The position numbers and the translations under genes were made by a program. From Sphaerotilus microaerophilus (GTDB lineage Bacteria > Pseudomonadota > Gammaproteobacteria > Burkholderiales > Burkholderiaceae_C), in the NCBI RefSeq assembly GCF_023734135.1, contig NZ_AP025730.1:2356001-2420000 (forward strand): a stretch of DNA of 64,000 nucleotides, written 5' to 3'. The notes under the pieces were generated by a model. That model was given only the letters and a program-made list of their open reading frames with translations, made no database searches and was not told the origin of the DNA. Numbering within the stretch: the first letter of the stretch is position 1; every line of letters begins with the position of its first letter. This document shows, piece by piece, positions 47,129 through 55,291 of the stretch.

Positions 47129-48844
47129 ATGTACCGCTACACCGACTTCGATCGCCAGTTCGTCCACGCCCGGGCGGCCCAGTACCGTGACCAGCTGGAG
47201 CGCAACCTCGCCGGCAGCCTGACCGACGACGAGTTCCGCCCGCTGCGTCTGCAGAACGGCTGGTACATCCAGCGCCACGCACCGATGCTGCGCGTGGCCG
47301 TGCCCTACGGTGCGATCTCCAGCGACCAGGTGCGCGCGCTGGCCGCCATCGCCCGCGACCTCGACCGCGGCTACACCCACTTCACCACGCGCCAGAACGT
47401 TCAGTTCAACTGGATCCCGCTGGTGAAGTCGGCCGACGCGATGGACCGCCTGGCCGCGGTGGACATGCACGGCATCCAGACCAGCGGCGCCTGCATCCGC
47501 AACATCACCAGCGACGCGCTGGCCGGCGTGGCCGCCGACGAGGTGGTCGACCCGCGCCCCTACGCCGAAGTGCTGCGTCAGTGGAGCACGCTGCACCCCG
47601 AGTTCGCCTTCCTGCCGCGCAAGTTCAAGATCGCCATCTCCGGCGCGCGCGAGGACCGGGCCGCCATCGCCTGGCATGACGTGGGCCTGGAGCTGCAGCG
47701 CAACGCCGCCGGCGAGGTGGGCTTCCGCGTGCTGGTGGGCGGCGGCATGGGCCGCACCCCCATCGTGGGCAGCGAGATCCGTGCCTTCGTGCCCTGGCAG
47801 CAGATCCTGCTGTACCTGGAGGCCGTGGTGCGCGTCTACAACCGCTTCGGCCGGCGCGACAACCTCTACAAGGCGCGCATCAAGATCCTGGTGAAGGCCG
47901 AGGGGCAGAAGTACTTCGACGCGGTCAACGCGGAGTTCGACAAGATCCTCAGCCGCGACGTTCACGGCGCCTCGCAGCTCATCCCGCAGGCCGAGCTGGA
48001 CCGCGTCGCCGCCAGCTTCGCCCGCCCGGCCGGTGTCCAGCCGCGTGCCGACGTGCCGCTGGCCGCCGACGCCCCGCTGGCGCTGCGCCGCTGGGCGGAG
48101 CGCAACGTGCATGCCCACCAGGTGGCCGGCTACCGGGCCGTGACCCTGTCGGTCAAGCGCGCCGGCCAGCCGCCGGGGGACGTCAGCGATGCCCAGATGG
48201 ACGCTGCCGCCGATCTGGCCGACCGTTTCAGCCTGGGTGAGTTGCGCGTCACCCACGACCAGAACCTGCTGCTGCCCTGGGTGAAGAGCGACGACCTGGC
48301 TGCGCTGTACGAGGCCGCCAAGGCCGCCGGCTATGCCACGCCCAACATCGGCCTGGTCACCGACATGATCGCCTGCCCGGGCGGTGACTTCTGCGCGCTG
48401 GCCAACGCCCGCTCCATCCCGGTGGCCCAGGAGCTGACCGAGCGCCTGGCCGACCTGGACGAGGTGTTCGACCTCGGCGACATCGACCTGCACATCAGCG
48501 GCTGCATCAACTCCTGCGGCCACCACCACAGCGGCCACATCGGCATCCTCGGCGTCGACAAGGACGGCACCGAGTGGTACCAGGTCACCCTCGGCGGATC
48601 CGATGGCTCCAGCCACGCGCCCACCGCGGTGGCTGGCAAGGTGATCGGCCCCTCCTTTGCCGCCAGCGAGATCGCCGATGCGGTGGAGGCCATCCTCGAC
48701 ACCTACCGTGCGCAGCGCCACGGCGGCGAGAAGTTCATCGACGCCGTCAAACGCCTGGGGCTGGAACCCTTCAAGGCCGCGGCCAACGCCTGCCGCACCA
48801 CCACCGCCCGCCACGGCGAGACCGCTGAAGCCGCTGCAGCCTGA
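47129..48844 (+). CDS. cysI: Assimilatory sulfite reductase hemoprotein (nitrite/sulfite reductase family)
   Basis: Enzyme of 571 residues that reduces sulfite to sulfide using siroheme and a [4Fe-4S] cluster. The cluster cysteines are in ACPGGDFCALA and SGCINSCGHHHSGHIG, and the ferrite-type half-domain sequence RQNVQFNWIPL is at the N-terminal repeat. The length and sequence fit the ferredoxin- or CysJ-less type common in betaproteobacteria; no cysJ is present. A nearby ferredoxin gene (fdxA) and reductase could in principle supply electrons, but this is speculative. The downstream cobA provides siroheme precursors. Confidence 0.93.
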   Translation: MYRYTDFDRQFVHARAAQYRDQLERNLAGSLTDDEFRPLRLQNGWYIQRHAPMLRVAVPYGAISSDQVRALAAIARDLDRGYTHFTTRQNVQFNWIPLVKSADAMDRLAAVDMHGIQTSGACIRNITSDALAGVAADEVVDPRPYAEVLRQWSTLHPEFAFLPRKFKIAISGAREDRAAIAWHDVGLELQRNAAGEVGFRVLVGGGMGRTPIVGSEIRAFVPWQQILLYLEAVVRVYNRFGRRDNLYKARIKILVKAEGQKYFDAVNAEFDKILSRDVHGASQLIPQAELDRVAASFARPAGVQPRADVPLAADAPLALRRWAERNVHAHQVAGYRAVTLSVKRAGQPPGDVSDAQMDAAADLADRFSLGELRVTHDQNLLLPWVKSDDLAALYEAAKAAGYATPNIGLVTDMIACPGGDFCALANARSIPVAQELTERLADLDEVFDLGDIDLHISGCINSCGHHHSGHIGILGVDKDGTEWYQVTLGGSDGSSHAPTAVAGKVIGPSFAASEIADAVEAILDTYRAQRHGGEKFIDAVKRLGLEPFKAAANACRTTTARHGETAEAAAA

Positions 48845-48886
48845 TCGACCAGGCCAAAAGACAAGAAGACAAGACCTGACCCCATC

Positions 48887-49420
48887 ATGAAGTTCATCGA
48901 CACCCACCACGACGCCTGGCACACCGCCGGGGGCGAAGACGGCCCGATCCCGCACCCCGCGGCGAAGGAAGGCCTGCTGTTGACGCTGGAGCAGTGGCAT
49001 GCCGTGCGCGAGACCTGGCCTGCCGGGCTGCGCACCGGTGTCACGCTGGCCAACACCGTGGACATCGAGACCCTGGAGGCGGACCTGCCGCGCCTGTCGC
49101 TGGTGGCCCTGCAGTTTCCGAAGTGGATCGACGGCCGCGCCTACAGCCAGGCCCATGTGCTGCGCGTGCGCCTGGGCTACCGCGGCGAGGTCCGCGCCAC
49201 CGGCGACGTGCTGGTGGACATGCTGCCGCTGCTGCAGCGCACCGGCTTCGACGCGGTGCAGCTGCGACGCGACCAGTCGGTGGACGCGGCCGAGAGGGCA
49301 CTGGGGTTCTTTGCCGGGCATTACCAGCGCGATGCGCTGGAGCGCCGCCCGCTGTTCGCCCGCCCGGCCGAGGAGGCCATGCGCGAAGCCGAGTTCCTGC
49401 AGGAAGGAGCCTCCATATGA
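48887..49420 (+). CDS. DUF934 domain protein of the cys cluster
   Basis: Protein of 177 residues with the DUF934 signature: VDIETLEADLPRLSLVALQF, then FPKWIDGRAYSQAHVLRVRLGYRGEVRATGD in two pieces, and FDAVQLRRDQ. DUF934 genes almost always lie between cysI and cysH and are thought to be oxidoreductase accessory factors, but no biochemical role is established. It ends in a 4-nt ATGA overlap with cysH, and AGGAAGGAG within its last codons serves as the cysH ribosome-binding site. Confidence 0.92.
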   Translation: MKFIDTHHDAWHTAGGEDGPIPHPAAKEGLLLTLEQWHAVRETWPAGLRTGVTLANTVDIETLEADLPRLSLVALQFPKWIDGRAYSQAHVLRVRLGYRGEVRATGDVLVDMLPLLQRTGFDAVQLRRDQSVDAAERALGFFAGHYQRDALERRPLFARPAEEAMREAEFLQEGASI

Positions 49421-50196
49421 GCGCCATCGGGTTGTACGCCCGTGCCACCGCCGGCTTCGACGATCGCCTGGCCACGACGTTGCAGATCCTGCGCGACGCT
49501 GCCGCAGCCCACCCCGGCCGCATCGTGCTGGCCACCAGTCTGGGGGCTGAAGACCAGGTGCTGACCGACCTGATCGTGCGCCACGGACTGCCGATCGCCA
49601 TCGGCACGCTGGAAACCGGCGCCCTGCACCCGCAGACCGCCGAGCTGATCGGCCGCACCGAAGCCCGGTATGCCGACCAGGGCCTGAAGATCGAGGTCTA
49701 TCGGCCGAAAACCGAGGCCGTGATCGAATTTGTACGGAACAACGGCGAGCGGGCGATGTACGAGAGCATCGACCTGCGCAAGGCCTGCTGCGGCATCCGC
49801 AAGCTGGAGCCGCTGGCGCGCATGCTGGCCGAGCGCAGCGCCTGGGTGACCGGCCTGCGCCGCGAGCAGAGCGACGCGCGCGGCGTGGTCGCCGCCCTGG
49901 GCACCGACGACCAGGGCCGTGTCAAGGTGAACGCCCTGGTGGACTGGACCTGGGCCGACGTGTGGCACTACATCAGCACTTTCGAAGTGCCCTACAACCC
50001 GCTGCACGACGAATTCATGCCCAGCATCGGCTGCGCGCCCTGCACCCGCGCCATCGCGGTGGGCGAACCCTTCCGCGCCGGGCGCTGGTGGTGGGAGGAC
50101 GAGAAGGCCAAGGAGTGCGGACTGCATGTGTCCCAGGCCCCTGCCGCCGGTGCTTCCGCTGACCTGCCCGCTGTCTCCGCCCTGCCCCCTCGCTGA
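49417..50196 (+). CDS. cysH: Adenylyl-sulfate (APS) reductase, assimilatory
   Basis: Protein of 259 residues that reduces APS to sulfite with thioredoxin. Two cysteine pairs for a [4Fe-4S] cluster (RKACCGIRK and IGCAPCTRA) mark the APS-specific, iron-sulfur type; the catalytic C-terminal cysteine is in KECGLH. About 22 residues of Ala/Pro-rich sequence follow the usual C-terminal end. The nucleotide loop is ATSLGAEDQVLTDLI. The start overlaps the DUF934 stop (ATGA), and cysD follows after 28 bp. Confidence 0.95.
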   Translation: MSAIGLYARATAGFDDRLATTLQILRDAAAAHPGRIVLATSLGAEDQVLTDLIVRHGLPIAIGTLETGALHPQTAELIGRTEARYADQGLKIEVYRPKTEAVIEFVRNNGERAMYESIDLRKACCGIRKLEPLARMLAERSAWVTGLRREQSDARGVVAALGTDDQGRVKVNALVDWTWADVWHYISTFEVPYNPLHDEFMPSIGCAPCTRAIAVGEPFRAGRWWWEDEKAKECGLHVSQAPAAGASADLPAVSALPPR

Positions 50197-50224
50197 GCCG
50201 AGCCCAACCCATCTCACCCTCGCC

Positions 50225-51196
50225 ATGAACGCCCCCATGTCCCTGACGAACCTGCTCCCCGAGGTGGACCACCGCCACCTCGATGCCCTGGAAGAAGAGG
50301 CCATCTTCATCCTGCGTGAAGTCGCCGGCGCCTTCGAGCGCCCTGGCCTGCTGTTCTCCAGCGGCAAGGACTCCTGCGTCGTCCTGCACCTGGCCGAGAA
50401 GGCCTTCAAGCGCAAGATCAGCCAGGAGGGTGAACGCCCGCGCTTTGCCGGCAAGCTGCCCTTCCCGCTGGTGCACGTGGACACCGGCCACAACTTTCCG
50501 GAGGTCACCCGCTTCCGTGACGAGCGCGTCGCCGAGATGGGCGAGCGCCTGATCGTCGGCCACCTGGAGGATTCGATCCGCAATGGCACGATCCGCCTGG
50601 CCCACCCGCTGGAGTCGCGCAACGGCCACCAGACGGTGACGCTGCTGGAGACCATCGAAGAGCACCGCTTCGACTGCATGATCGGCGGCGCCCGGCGTGA
50701 CGAGGAGAAGGCGCGTGCCAAGGAGCGCATCTTCAGCCACCGCGACGCCTTCGGCCAGTGGCAGCCCAAGGAGCAACGCCCCGAGCTGTGGACACTGTTC
50801 AACACCCGCATCAAGCCGGGCGAACACTTCCGCGCCTTCCCGATCAGCAACTGGACAGAGCTGGACGTGTGGCTGTACATCGCCCGCGAGAACATCCCGC
50901 TGCCCAGCATCTACTACACCCACAAGCGCGAGATCTACCGCAAGAAGGGTCTGCTGGTGCCGGTGACCGAGGTGACGCCGCCGGAGGCCGACGACCTGAT
51001 CGAGACGGTGGACGTGCGCTTCCGCACCGTGGGCGACATGACCTGCACCTGCCCGGTGGAAAGCCTAGCCAGCACCACCGCCGACATCGTCGCCGAGACG
51101 CTGCAGGTCACCGTGAGCGAGCGCGGTGCCACCCGCATGGACGACCGCACCTCCGAGGCCTCGATGGAGCGCCGCAAGAAAGAAGGCTATTTCTGA
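50225..51196 (+). CDS. cysD: Sulfate adenylyltransferase subunit 2
   Basis: Protein of 323 residues that, with CysN, activates sulfate to APS. The ATP pyrophosphatase P-loop SSGKDSCVVLHLAEKAF lies near residue 50, followed by HVDTGHNFPEV, MIGGARRDEEKARAKER and the C-terminal TCTCPVES. The ATG at 50225 begins MNAPMSLTNLLP; the frame is open upstream into the cysH tail but that is not used. cysN follows after a 101-bp spacer containing a palindromic repeat. Confidence 0.97.
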   Translation: MNAPMSLTNLLPEVDHRHLDALEEEAIFILREVAGAFERPGLLFSSGKDSCVVLHLAEKAFKRKISQEGERPRFAGKLPFPLVHVDTGHNFPEVTRFRDERVAEMGERLIVGHLEDSIRNGTIRLAHPLESRNGHQTVTLLETIEEHRFDCMIGGARRDEEKARAKERIFSHRDAFGQWQPKEQRPELWTLFNTRIKPGEHFRAFPISNWTELDVWLYIARENIPLPSIYYTHKREIYRKKGLLVPVTEVTPPEADDLIETVDVRFRTVGDMTCTCPVESLASTTADIVAETLQVTVSERGATRMDDRTSEASMERRKKEGYF

Positions 51197-51201
51197 GCCC
51201 C

Positions 51202-51262
51202 CACGCTCACTGGCGCTCGCTGCCCCCCGAGGGGGCGCATGCAGCGGACCGGCAAAGCCGGA
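51202..51262. repeat. Palindromic repeat between cysD and cysN
   Basis: The spacer contains GCTCACTGGCGCTCGCT, a stem GCCCCC-cga-GGGGGC (51222-51236) and a second small stem CCGGC-aaa-GCCGG. Closely similar CTCGCTGCCCCCCGAGGGGG elements are frequent in Comamonadaceae and Sphaerotilus-group intergenic regions. There is no T-run, so an intrinsic terminator is not indicated. Family membership is from memory and not tested. Confidence 0.5.
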
Positions 51263-51297
51263 TCCACGCATGACCTCGATGAATACGGATTTCAGCC

Positions 51298-52626
51298 ATG
51301 ACCATTGAACACCTCGACGCCGGCGAAGAGCTGGCCCACAAGGCGCTGCGCTTCCTGACCGCCGGCAGCGTCGACGACGGCAAGAGCACGCTGATCGGCC
51401 GCCTGCTGTTCGACAGCCGCGGCATCCTGGCCGACAAGCTCGATGCGCTGGAGAAGCGCGCCGCGGGTGCCCCGATCGACCTGTCGCTGCTGACCGACGG
51501 TCTGGAGGCCGAGCGCGAGCAGGGCATCACCATCGACGTGGCCTACCAGTACTTCGCGACCAAGAAGCGCAAGTTCATCATCGCCGACGCCCCGGGCCAC
51601 GAGCAGTACACCCGCAACATGGTGACCGCTGCCGCCGGCAGCGACGCCGCCGTGGTGCTGGTGGACATCACCAAGCTGGACGTGTCCGCCGCCGACGTGC
51701 CGCTGCTGCCGCAGACGCGACGCCACAGCCTGCTGGCGCGCCTGCTGCGCGTGCCCACCCTCGTGTTTGCCGTCAACAAGCTGGACGCGATCACCGAGAA
51801 CACCCAGGCTGCGTTCGAGAACGTGGCCCGCGCGTTGACCAAGTTCGCCGACGAGGCGGGCATCGTCGTCAAGGGCATCGTCCCGGTGTCCGCCCTGCGC
51901 GGCGACAACGTGGCGACGCCCTCGGCCAACTGGACCTGGTACAGCGGCCCGACGCTGCTGCAGATCCTGGAAGGCCTGCCCGTCACCGACGAGGCGCACG
52001 ACGGCAACCTGCTCGTCCCTGTCCAGTACGTGGCGCGGGATGAAGGCATGGGCACCGGCCACCAGCACCGCGTGATGTGGGGCCGCATCGCCCACGGCAG
52101 CGTCCAGGCCGGTGACACGGTGCAGATCTTCCCCAGCGGCGAGACCGCCATCGTGGCCGCCGTGCGCCACGCGGGCTCCGACGTGGACCGCTGCACCGCC
52201 GGCCAGTCCGCCGGCATCGTGCTGGACCGCCAGGTGGACGTGTCGCGCGGCGACTGGATCTTCACCCCCGGCAGCGCCAGCGTGAAGCAGGAGTTCGCGG
52301 CCACCCTGGCCTGGCTGGACACCGAGCCCGCCGTGATCGGCCGCAAGTACTGGCTGCGCCACGGCAACCGTTGGGTGCAGGCGCGCATCACCTCGATCGA
52401 CCACCGGCTGGACATCCACTCGCTGGAAGAAGTCGATGCCCACCAGCTCGGCGTCAACGAGATCGGCCGGGTGCAACTGCAGACCCAGCAGCCGCTGCCG
52501 GTGGAGAACTACGCCGCCAACCGCGCTGCCGGGGCGCTGATCGTGGTCGACCCCACCACCAACCGCACCAGCGGCGCCCTGTTGGTGGGCGATGCGGCGG
52601 GCGGGACGACGCGGCGCGCGGCCTGA
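51298..52626 (+). CDS. cysN: Sulfate adenylyltransferase subunit 1 (GTPase)
   Basis: GTPase of 442 residues that drives the CysD reaction. GTP motifs are G1 GSVDDGKST, G3 DAPGHEQYTRNM and G4 VNKLD, with EF-Tu-like domains 2 and 3 in the C-terminal half (VARDEGMGTGHQHRV differs a little from EF-Tu). No APS kinase (CysC) domain is fused, consistent with the APS-reductase pathway encoded here. The ATG at 51298 begins the conserved sequence. cobA follows after 75 bp. Confidence 0.96.
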   Translation: MTIEHLDAGEELAHKALRFLTAGSVDDGKSTLIGRLLFDSRGILADKLDALEKRAAGAPIDLSLLTDGLEAEREQGITIDVAYQYFATKKRKFIIADAPGHEQYTRNMVTAAAGSDAAVVLVDITKLDVSAADVPLLPQTRRHSLLARLLRVPTLVFAVNKLDAITENTQAAFENVARALTKFADEAGIVVKGIVPVSALRGDNVATPSANWTWYSGPTLLQILEGLPVTDEAHDGNLLVPVQYVARDEGMGTGHQHRVMWGRIAHGSVQAGDTVQIFPSGETAIVAAVRHAGSDVDRCTAGQSAGIVLDRQVDVSRGDWIFTPGSASVKQEFAATLAWLDTEPAVIGRKYWLRHGNRWVQARITSIDHRLDIHSLEEVDAHQLGVNEIGRVQLQTQQPLPVENYAANRAAGALIVVDPTTNRTSGALLVGDAAGGTTRRAA

Positions 52627-52701
52627 GACCAAGCTTGAGATCGATCAAGATGGTTGACTGGCGCTGTCGGAAATCGGCCCTCCTCAGGGCATGATCACGC
52701 G

Positions 52702-53454
52702 ATGGCCACCGTCATCTTCATCGGCGCCGGACCCGGCGCCACCGATCTCATCACCCTGCGCGGCGCCCGCTGGCTCGGCAAAGCCGATGTGGTGCTGTTC
52801 GATGCCCTCACTGACCCGGAACTGCGCGACATGGCGCCCCACGCCGAATGGATCGATGTCGGCAAACGCGGTTATGCCCATGCGATGGCACAGGAGCGCA
52901 TCAATGCCCTCCTGGTGGAGCATGGCAGCCGCAGCGACATCGCGGTGGTCGCCCGCCTCAAGGGCGGCGACCCCAACCTGTTCGGCCGACTGGAGGAGGA
53001 GCTGATCGCCCTCGACCAGGCCGGCATCTCCTGCGAGGTGGTGCCCGGCGTGACCTCTGCCATCGCCGCAGCGGCGGGGACCCACCGGCCGCTGACGCGC
53101 CGGGGGGTGGGCCGCAGCGTGAGCTTCGCCACCGCCATGACCCGCTCCGGCGAGGTCCAGGGCTGCCGCAGTGCCGACACCGAGGTGTTCTACATGGCCG
53201 GCCAGAAGCTGGCGATCCTGGCCGAGCAGCTGCTGCAGGTCGGCTGGCCGGTCGACACGGCGGTGCTGCTGGTGTCCGACGCCGGCACTCGCCAGGAGCA
53301 GGCCAGCGAGACCTCGGTGGGCCGCCTGGCGTCTGCGGGAGAACGGCACGCGGGCCGACCGACGGTGGTGATCGTGGGGGCCGGTGCGCGGCCGGTGCTG
53401 GCCCGCGATGCCGTGGTCGGCAACCTGCTGCCTCCCAGTGGTGCGGCAGCTTGA
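52702..53454 (+). CDS. cobA: Uroporphyrinogen-III C-methyltransferase
   Basis: SAM-dependent methyltransferase of 250 residues that makes precorrin-2, the precursor of siroheme. Motifs are GAGPGATDLITLRG at the N-terminus, VARLKGGDPNLFGR, and EVVPGVTSAIAAAA. It lacks the CysG N-terminal oxidase/ferrochelatase domain, so those steps must be encoded elsewhere. Located at the end of the sulfur cluster, it presumably supplies siroheme for CysI. The ATG at 52702 was chosen over one at 52654, which adds 16 non-conserved residues. Confidence 0.95.
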   Translation: MATVIFIGAGPGATDLITLRGARWLGKADVVLFDALTDPELRDMAPHAEWIDVGKRGYAHAMAQERINALLVEHGSRSDIAVVARLKGGDPNLFGRLEEELIALDQAGISCEVVPGVTSAIAAAAGTHRPLTRRGVGRSVSFATAMTRSGEVQGCRSADTEVFYMAGQKLAILAEQLLQVGWPVDTAVLLVSDAGTRQEQASETSVGRLASAGERHAGRPTVVIVGAGARPVLARDAVVGNLLPPSGAAA

Positions 53455-53618
53455 TCCCTGTCATGTGAACACCGGCGCAGAGTCCGTCCCGTCGCCTTGC
53501 CCTTTGACCGTCACGTCCCTTCCGGACCTTTAAAATTCACAAGTTTTGTCCGCAGCGGCCCGCAACCGGCGTGGCGCGGCAGGCAGTCGGTTTCACTTTC
53601 ACTTTCACGCTCATTCCC

Positions 53619-53942
53619 ATGACTCACGTCGTCCTCGAAGCCTGCATCCGCTGCAAGTACACCGACTGTGTGGACGTCTGCCCCGTCGACTGCTTCCGCG
53701 AAGGCCCCAACTTCCTCGCCATCGATCCGGACGAGTGCATCGACTGCGCCGTCTGCATCCCCGAATGCCCGGTGGGCGCCATCCTGCCGGAGGAGGATGT
53801 GCCGGCCGACCAGCAGAACTACATCGCGCTCAACGCCGAACTGGCCAAGGGCTGGCCGAGCATCACCAAACGCAAGGACCCGCTGCCCGACCACGCCGAG
53901 TGGAAGGACCGCACCGGCAAACTCGGCGAACTCAAGCGTTGA
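53619..53942 (+). CDS. fdxA: Ferredoxin FdxA (7Fe type)
   Basis: Iron-sulfur protein of 107 residues. Cysteines [18 protein letters not shown] and [16 protein letters not shown] bind one [3Fe-4S] and one [4Fe-4S] cluster. The C-terminal tail ([18 protein letters not shown]) is characteristic of the FdxA family. The ATG at 53619 begins [10 protein letters not shown]; 16 upstream residues in the open frame are not conserved. A ferredoxin reductase-like gene follows after about 40 bp. Confidence 0.96.
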   Translation: MTHVVLEACIRCKYTDCVDVCPVDCFREGPNFLAIDPDECIDCAVCIPECPVGAILPEEDVPADQQNYIALNAELAKGWPSITKRKDPLPDHAEWKDRTGKLGELKR

Positions 53943-53979
53943 AGCACTGATCCCCCAGCCTCTGGCAGCCTTGGCGCCC

Positions 53980-55086
53980 GTGGACCCGTCCAGCGACGCC
54001 ACCGTGGTCGAAACCGACGCGGTGGTCATCGGCGCCGGTCCGGTGGGGCTGTGGCAGGTGTTCCAGTGCGGCCTGCTCGGCCTGCGCTGCCATGTCGTGG
54101 ACGTGCTGCCGGAAGTGGGCGGCCAGTGCATCGAGCTCTACGCCGACAAGCTGCTCTACGACATCCCCGGCCTGCCGCCCACCTGCGGCCGCGACTTTGC
54201 CGCCCAGCTGCAGCAGCAGGTGCAGCCCTTCGAGCCGGTGTTCCACCTGGGTTGCCAGGTCACCGCACTCACCCGGCAGGCCGACGGCCGCTTCGACCTC
54301 TCCACCAGCGGCTGCAGCCAGGTGCTGCGCTGCCGGCATGTGTTCATTGCCGCAGGGGTCGGCGCCTTCCTGCCGCGCAAGCTGACCCTGGCCGGGCTGG
54401 ACCGGTACGCGCCTGCGTCGGTCACCTACCACCAGCTGCCCACCGACGGTGTGAGCGGCCGCCACGTCGTGATCGTCGGGGGTGAAGACGCCGCCCTGCA
54501 GATGGCGGTGGACCTGGCCTCCGGCAGCGACGGCCGCAGCGACAACGACCGCCCCGCCTCGGTCACGCTGCTGCACCGCCGCGACCAGTTCAGCAGCGAC
54601 GACGGCATCCTGCTTGCCCGCTTCGACCTGCTGCGGCGCAGCGGCTTGCTGCAGGTCTGCATCGGTCAACCGGTGGAGCCGGTTGAATCGGATGGGCCTG
54701 GCGGCCCCGTGCTGGCGGGCCTGCGCATCGCACCGCCGGAAGGCGACGAGTTCACCTTGCCGCTGGACCGGCTGATCGTCTGCCTCGGCCTCAGCCCGCG
54801 GCTGGGCCCCATCGCCGACTGGGGCCTGGTGATGGAGCGCAAACAGCTGACGGTGGACACCGCCCGCTTCGAGACCTCGGTGCCCGGCATCCATGCGGTG
54901 GGCGACGTGGTCACCTACCCCGGCAAACGCAAGCTCATCGCCTGCGGCTTCCACGAAGCCATCCTGGCCGCCTTCGCCGCCGCCGAGCGCGACCGCGGCG
55001 GCCCGGTGCCGCTGGAATACACCACCAGCAGCAAGACCCTTCAGGGTCGCCTGGGTGTACGGGATTCCGTAACAAACGCGTCATAA
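53980..55086 (+). CDS. Ferredoxin/flavodoxin-NADP+ reductase, thioredoxin-reductase-like
   Basis: FAD/NAD(P)H oxidoreductase of about 368 residues. It has an N-terminal FAD motif (VVIGAGPVGLWQ), GGQCIELYADK after it, the NADPH-binding motif VVIVGGEDAALQMAVDLA, and the C-terminal FAD contact GIHAVGDVVTYPGKRKLIACG. There is no CxxC redox pair, so it is a ferredoxin-NADP+ reductase of the TrxR-like type rather than a thioredoxin reductase. FdxA next to it is the obvious partner. The start is uncertain: GTG at 53980 was chosen, but TTG at 53971 and GTG at 54004 are also in frame. Confidence 0.87.
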   Translation: MDPSSDATVVETDAVVIGAGPVGLWQVFQCGLLGLRCHVVDVLPEVGGQCIELYADKLLYDIPGLPPTCGRDFAAQLQQQVQPFEPVFHLGCQVTALTRQADGRFDLSTSGCSQVLRCRHVFIAAGVGAFLPRKLTLAGLDRYAPASVTYHQLPTDGVSGRHVVIVGGEDAALQMAVDLASGSDGRSDNDRPASVTLLHRRDQFSSDDGILLARFDLLRRSGLLQVCIGQPVEPVESDGPGGPVLAGLRIAPPEGDEFTLPLDRLIVCLGLSPRLGPIADWGLVMERKQLTVDTARFETSVPGIHAVGDVVTYPGKRKLIACGFHEAILAAFAAAERDRGGPVPLEYTTSSKTLQGRLGVRDSVTNAS

Positions 55087-55127
55087 TCACGCCCGGCCTG
55101 CAGAGATCCCTCTCGTGCAGGCCATCC

Positions 55128-55212
55128 GCTAGGGGTGTTGCGGCGACCACCGGTTGCTGCGACTGAGAAAGTCCCTTTGAACCTGATTGAGGTAATCCTC
55201 GCGCAGGGAAGC
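55128..55212 (+). ncRNA. TPP (THI-box) riboswitch
   Basis: The conserved core of the TPP aptamer is complete and in order: GGGGTG (55132), ACTGAGAAA with CTGAGA at 55163-55168, CCTTTGAACCTGAT (55173-55187), GGTAAT (55191) and AGGGAAGC (55205-55212). It sits ~80 bp before the TonB-dependent receptor start. A hairpin GCGGTCC/GGACCGC at ~55247-55263, between aptamer and start codon, may be part of the expression platform. TPP binding should reduce expression of the receptor. Confidence 0.95.
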
Positions 55213-55291
55213 ATCTGTCGACGCCGCAGCCCCTCCCTCGGGCCTGCGCGGTCCACGGACCGCCGACCTGCCATCGCACGCTGCATTCACG

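Noticed and set aside
46196..49321. Minus-strand frame of 1041 codons opposite the TauE-cysI genes
   Set aside because: Composition is low-complexity and the plus strand encodes well-known enzymes.
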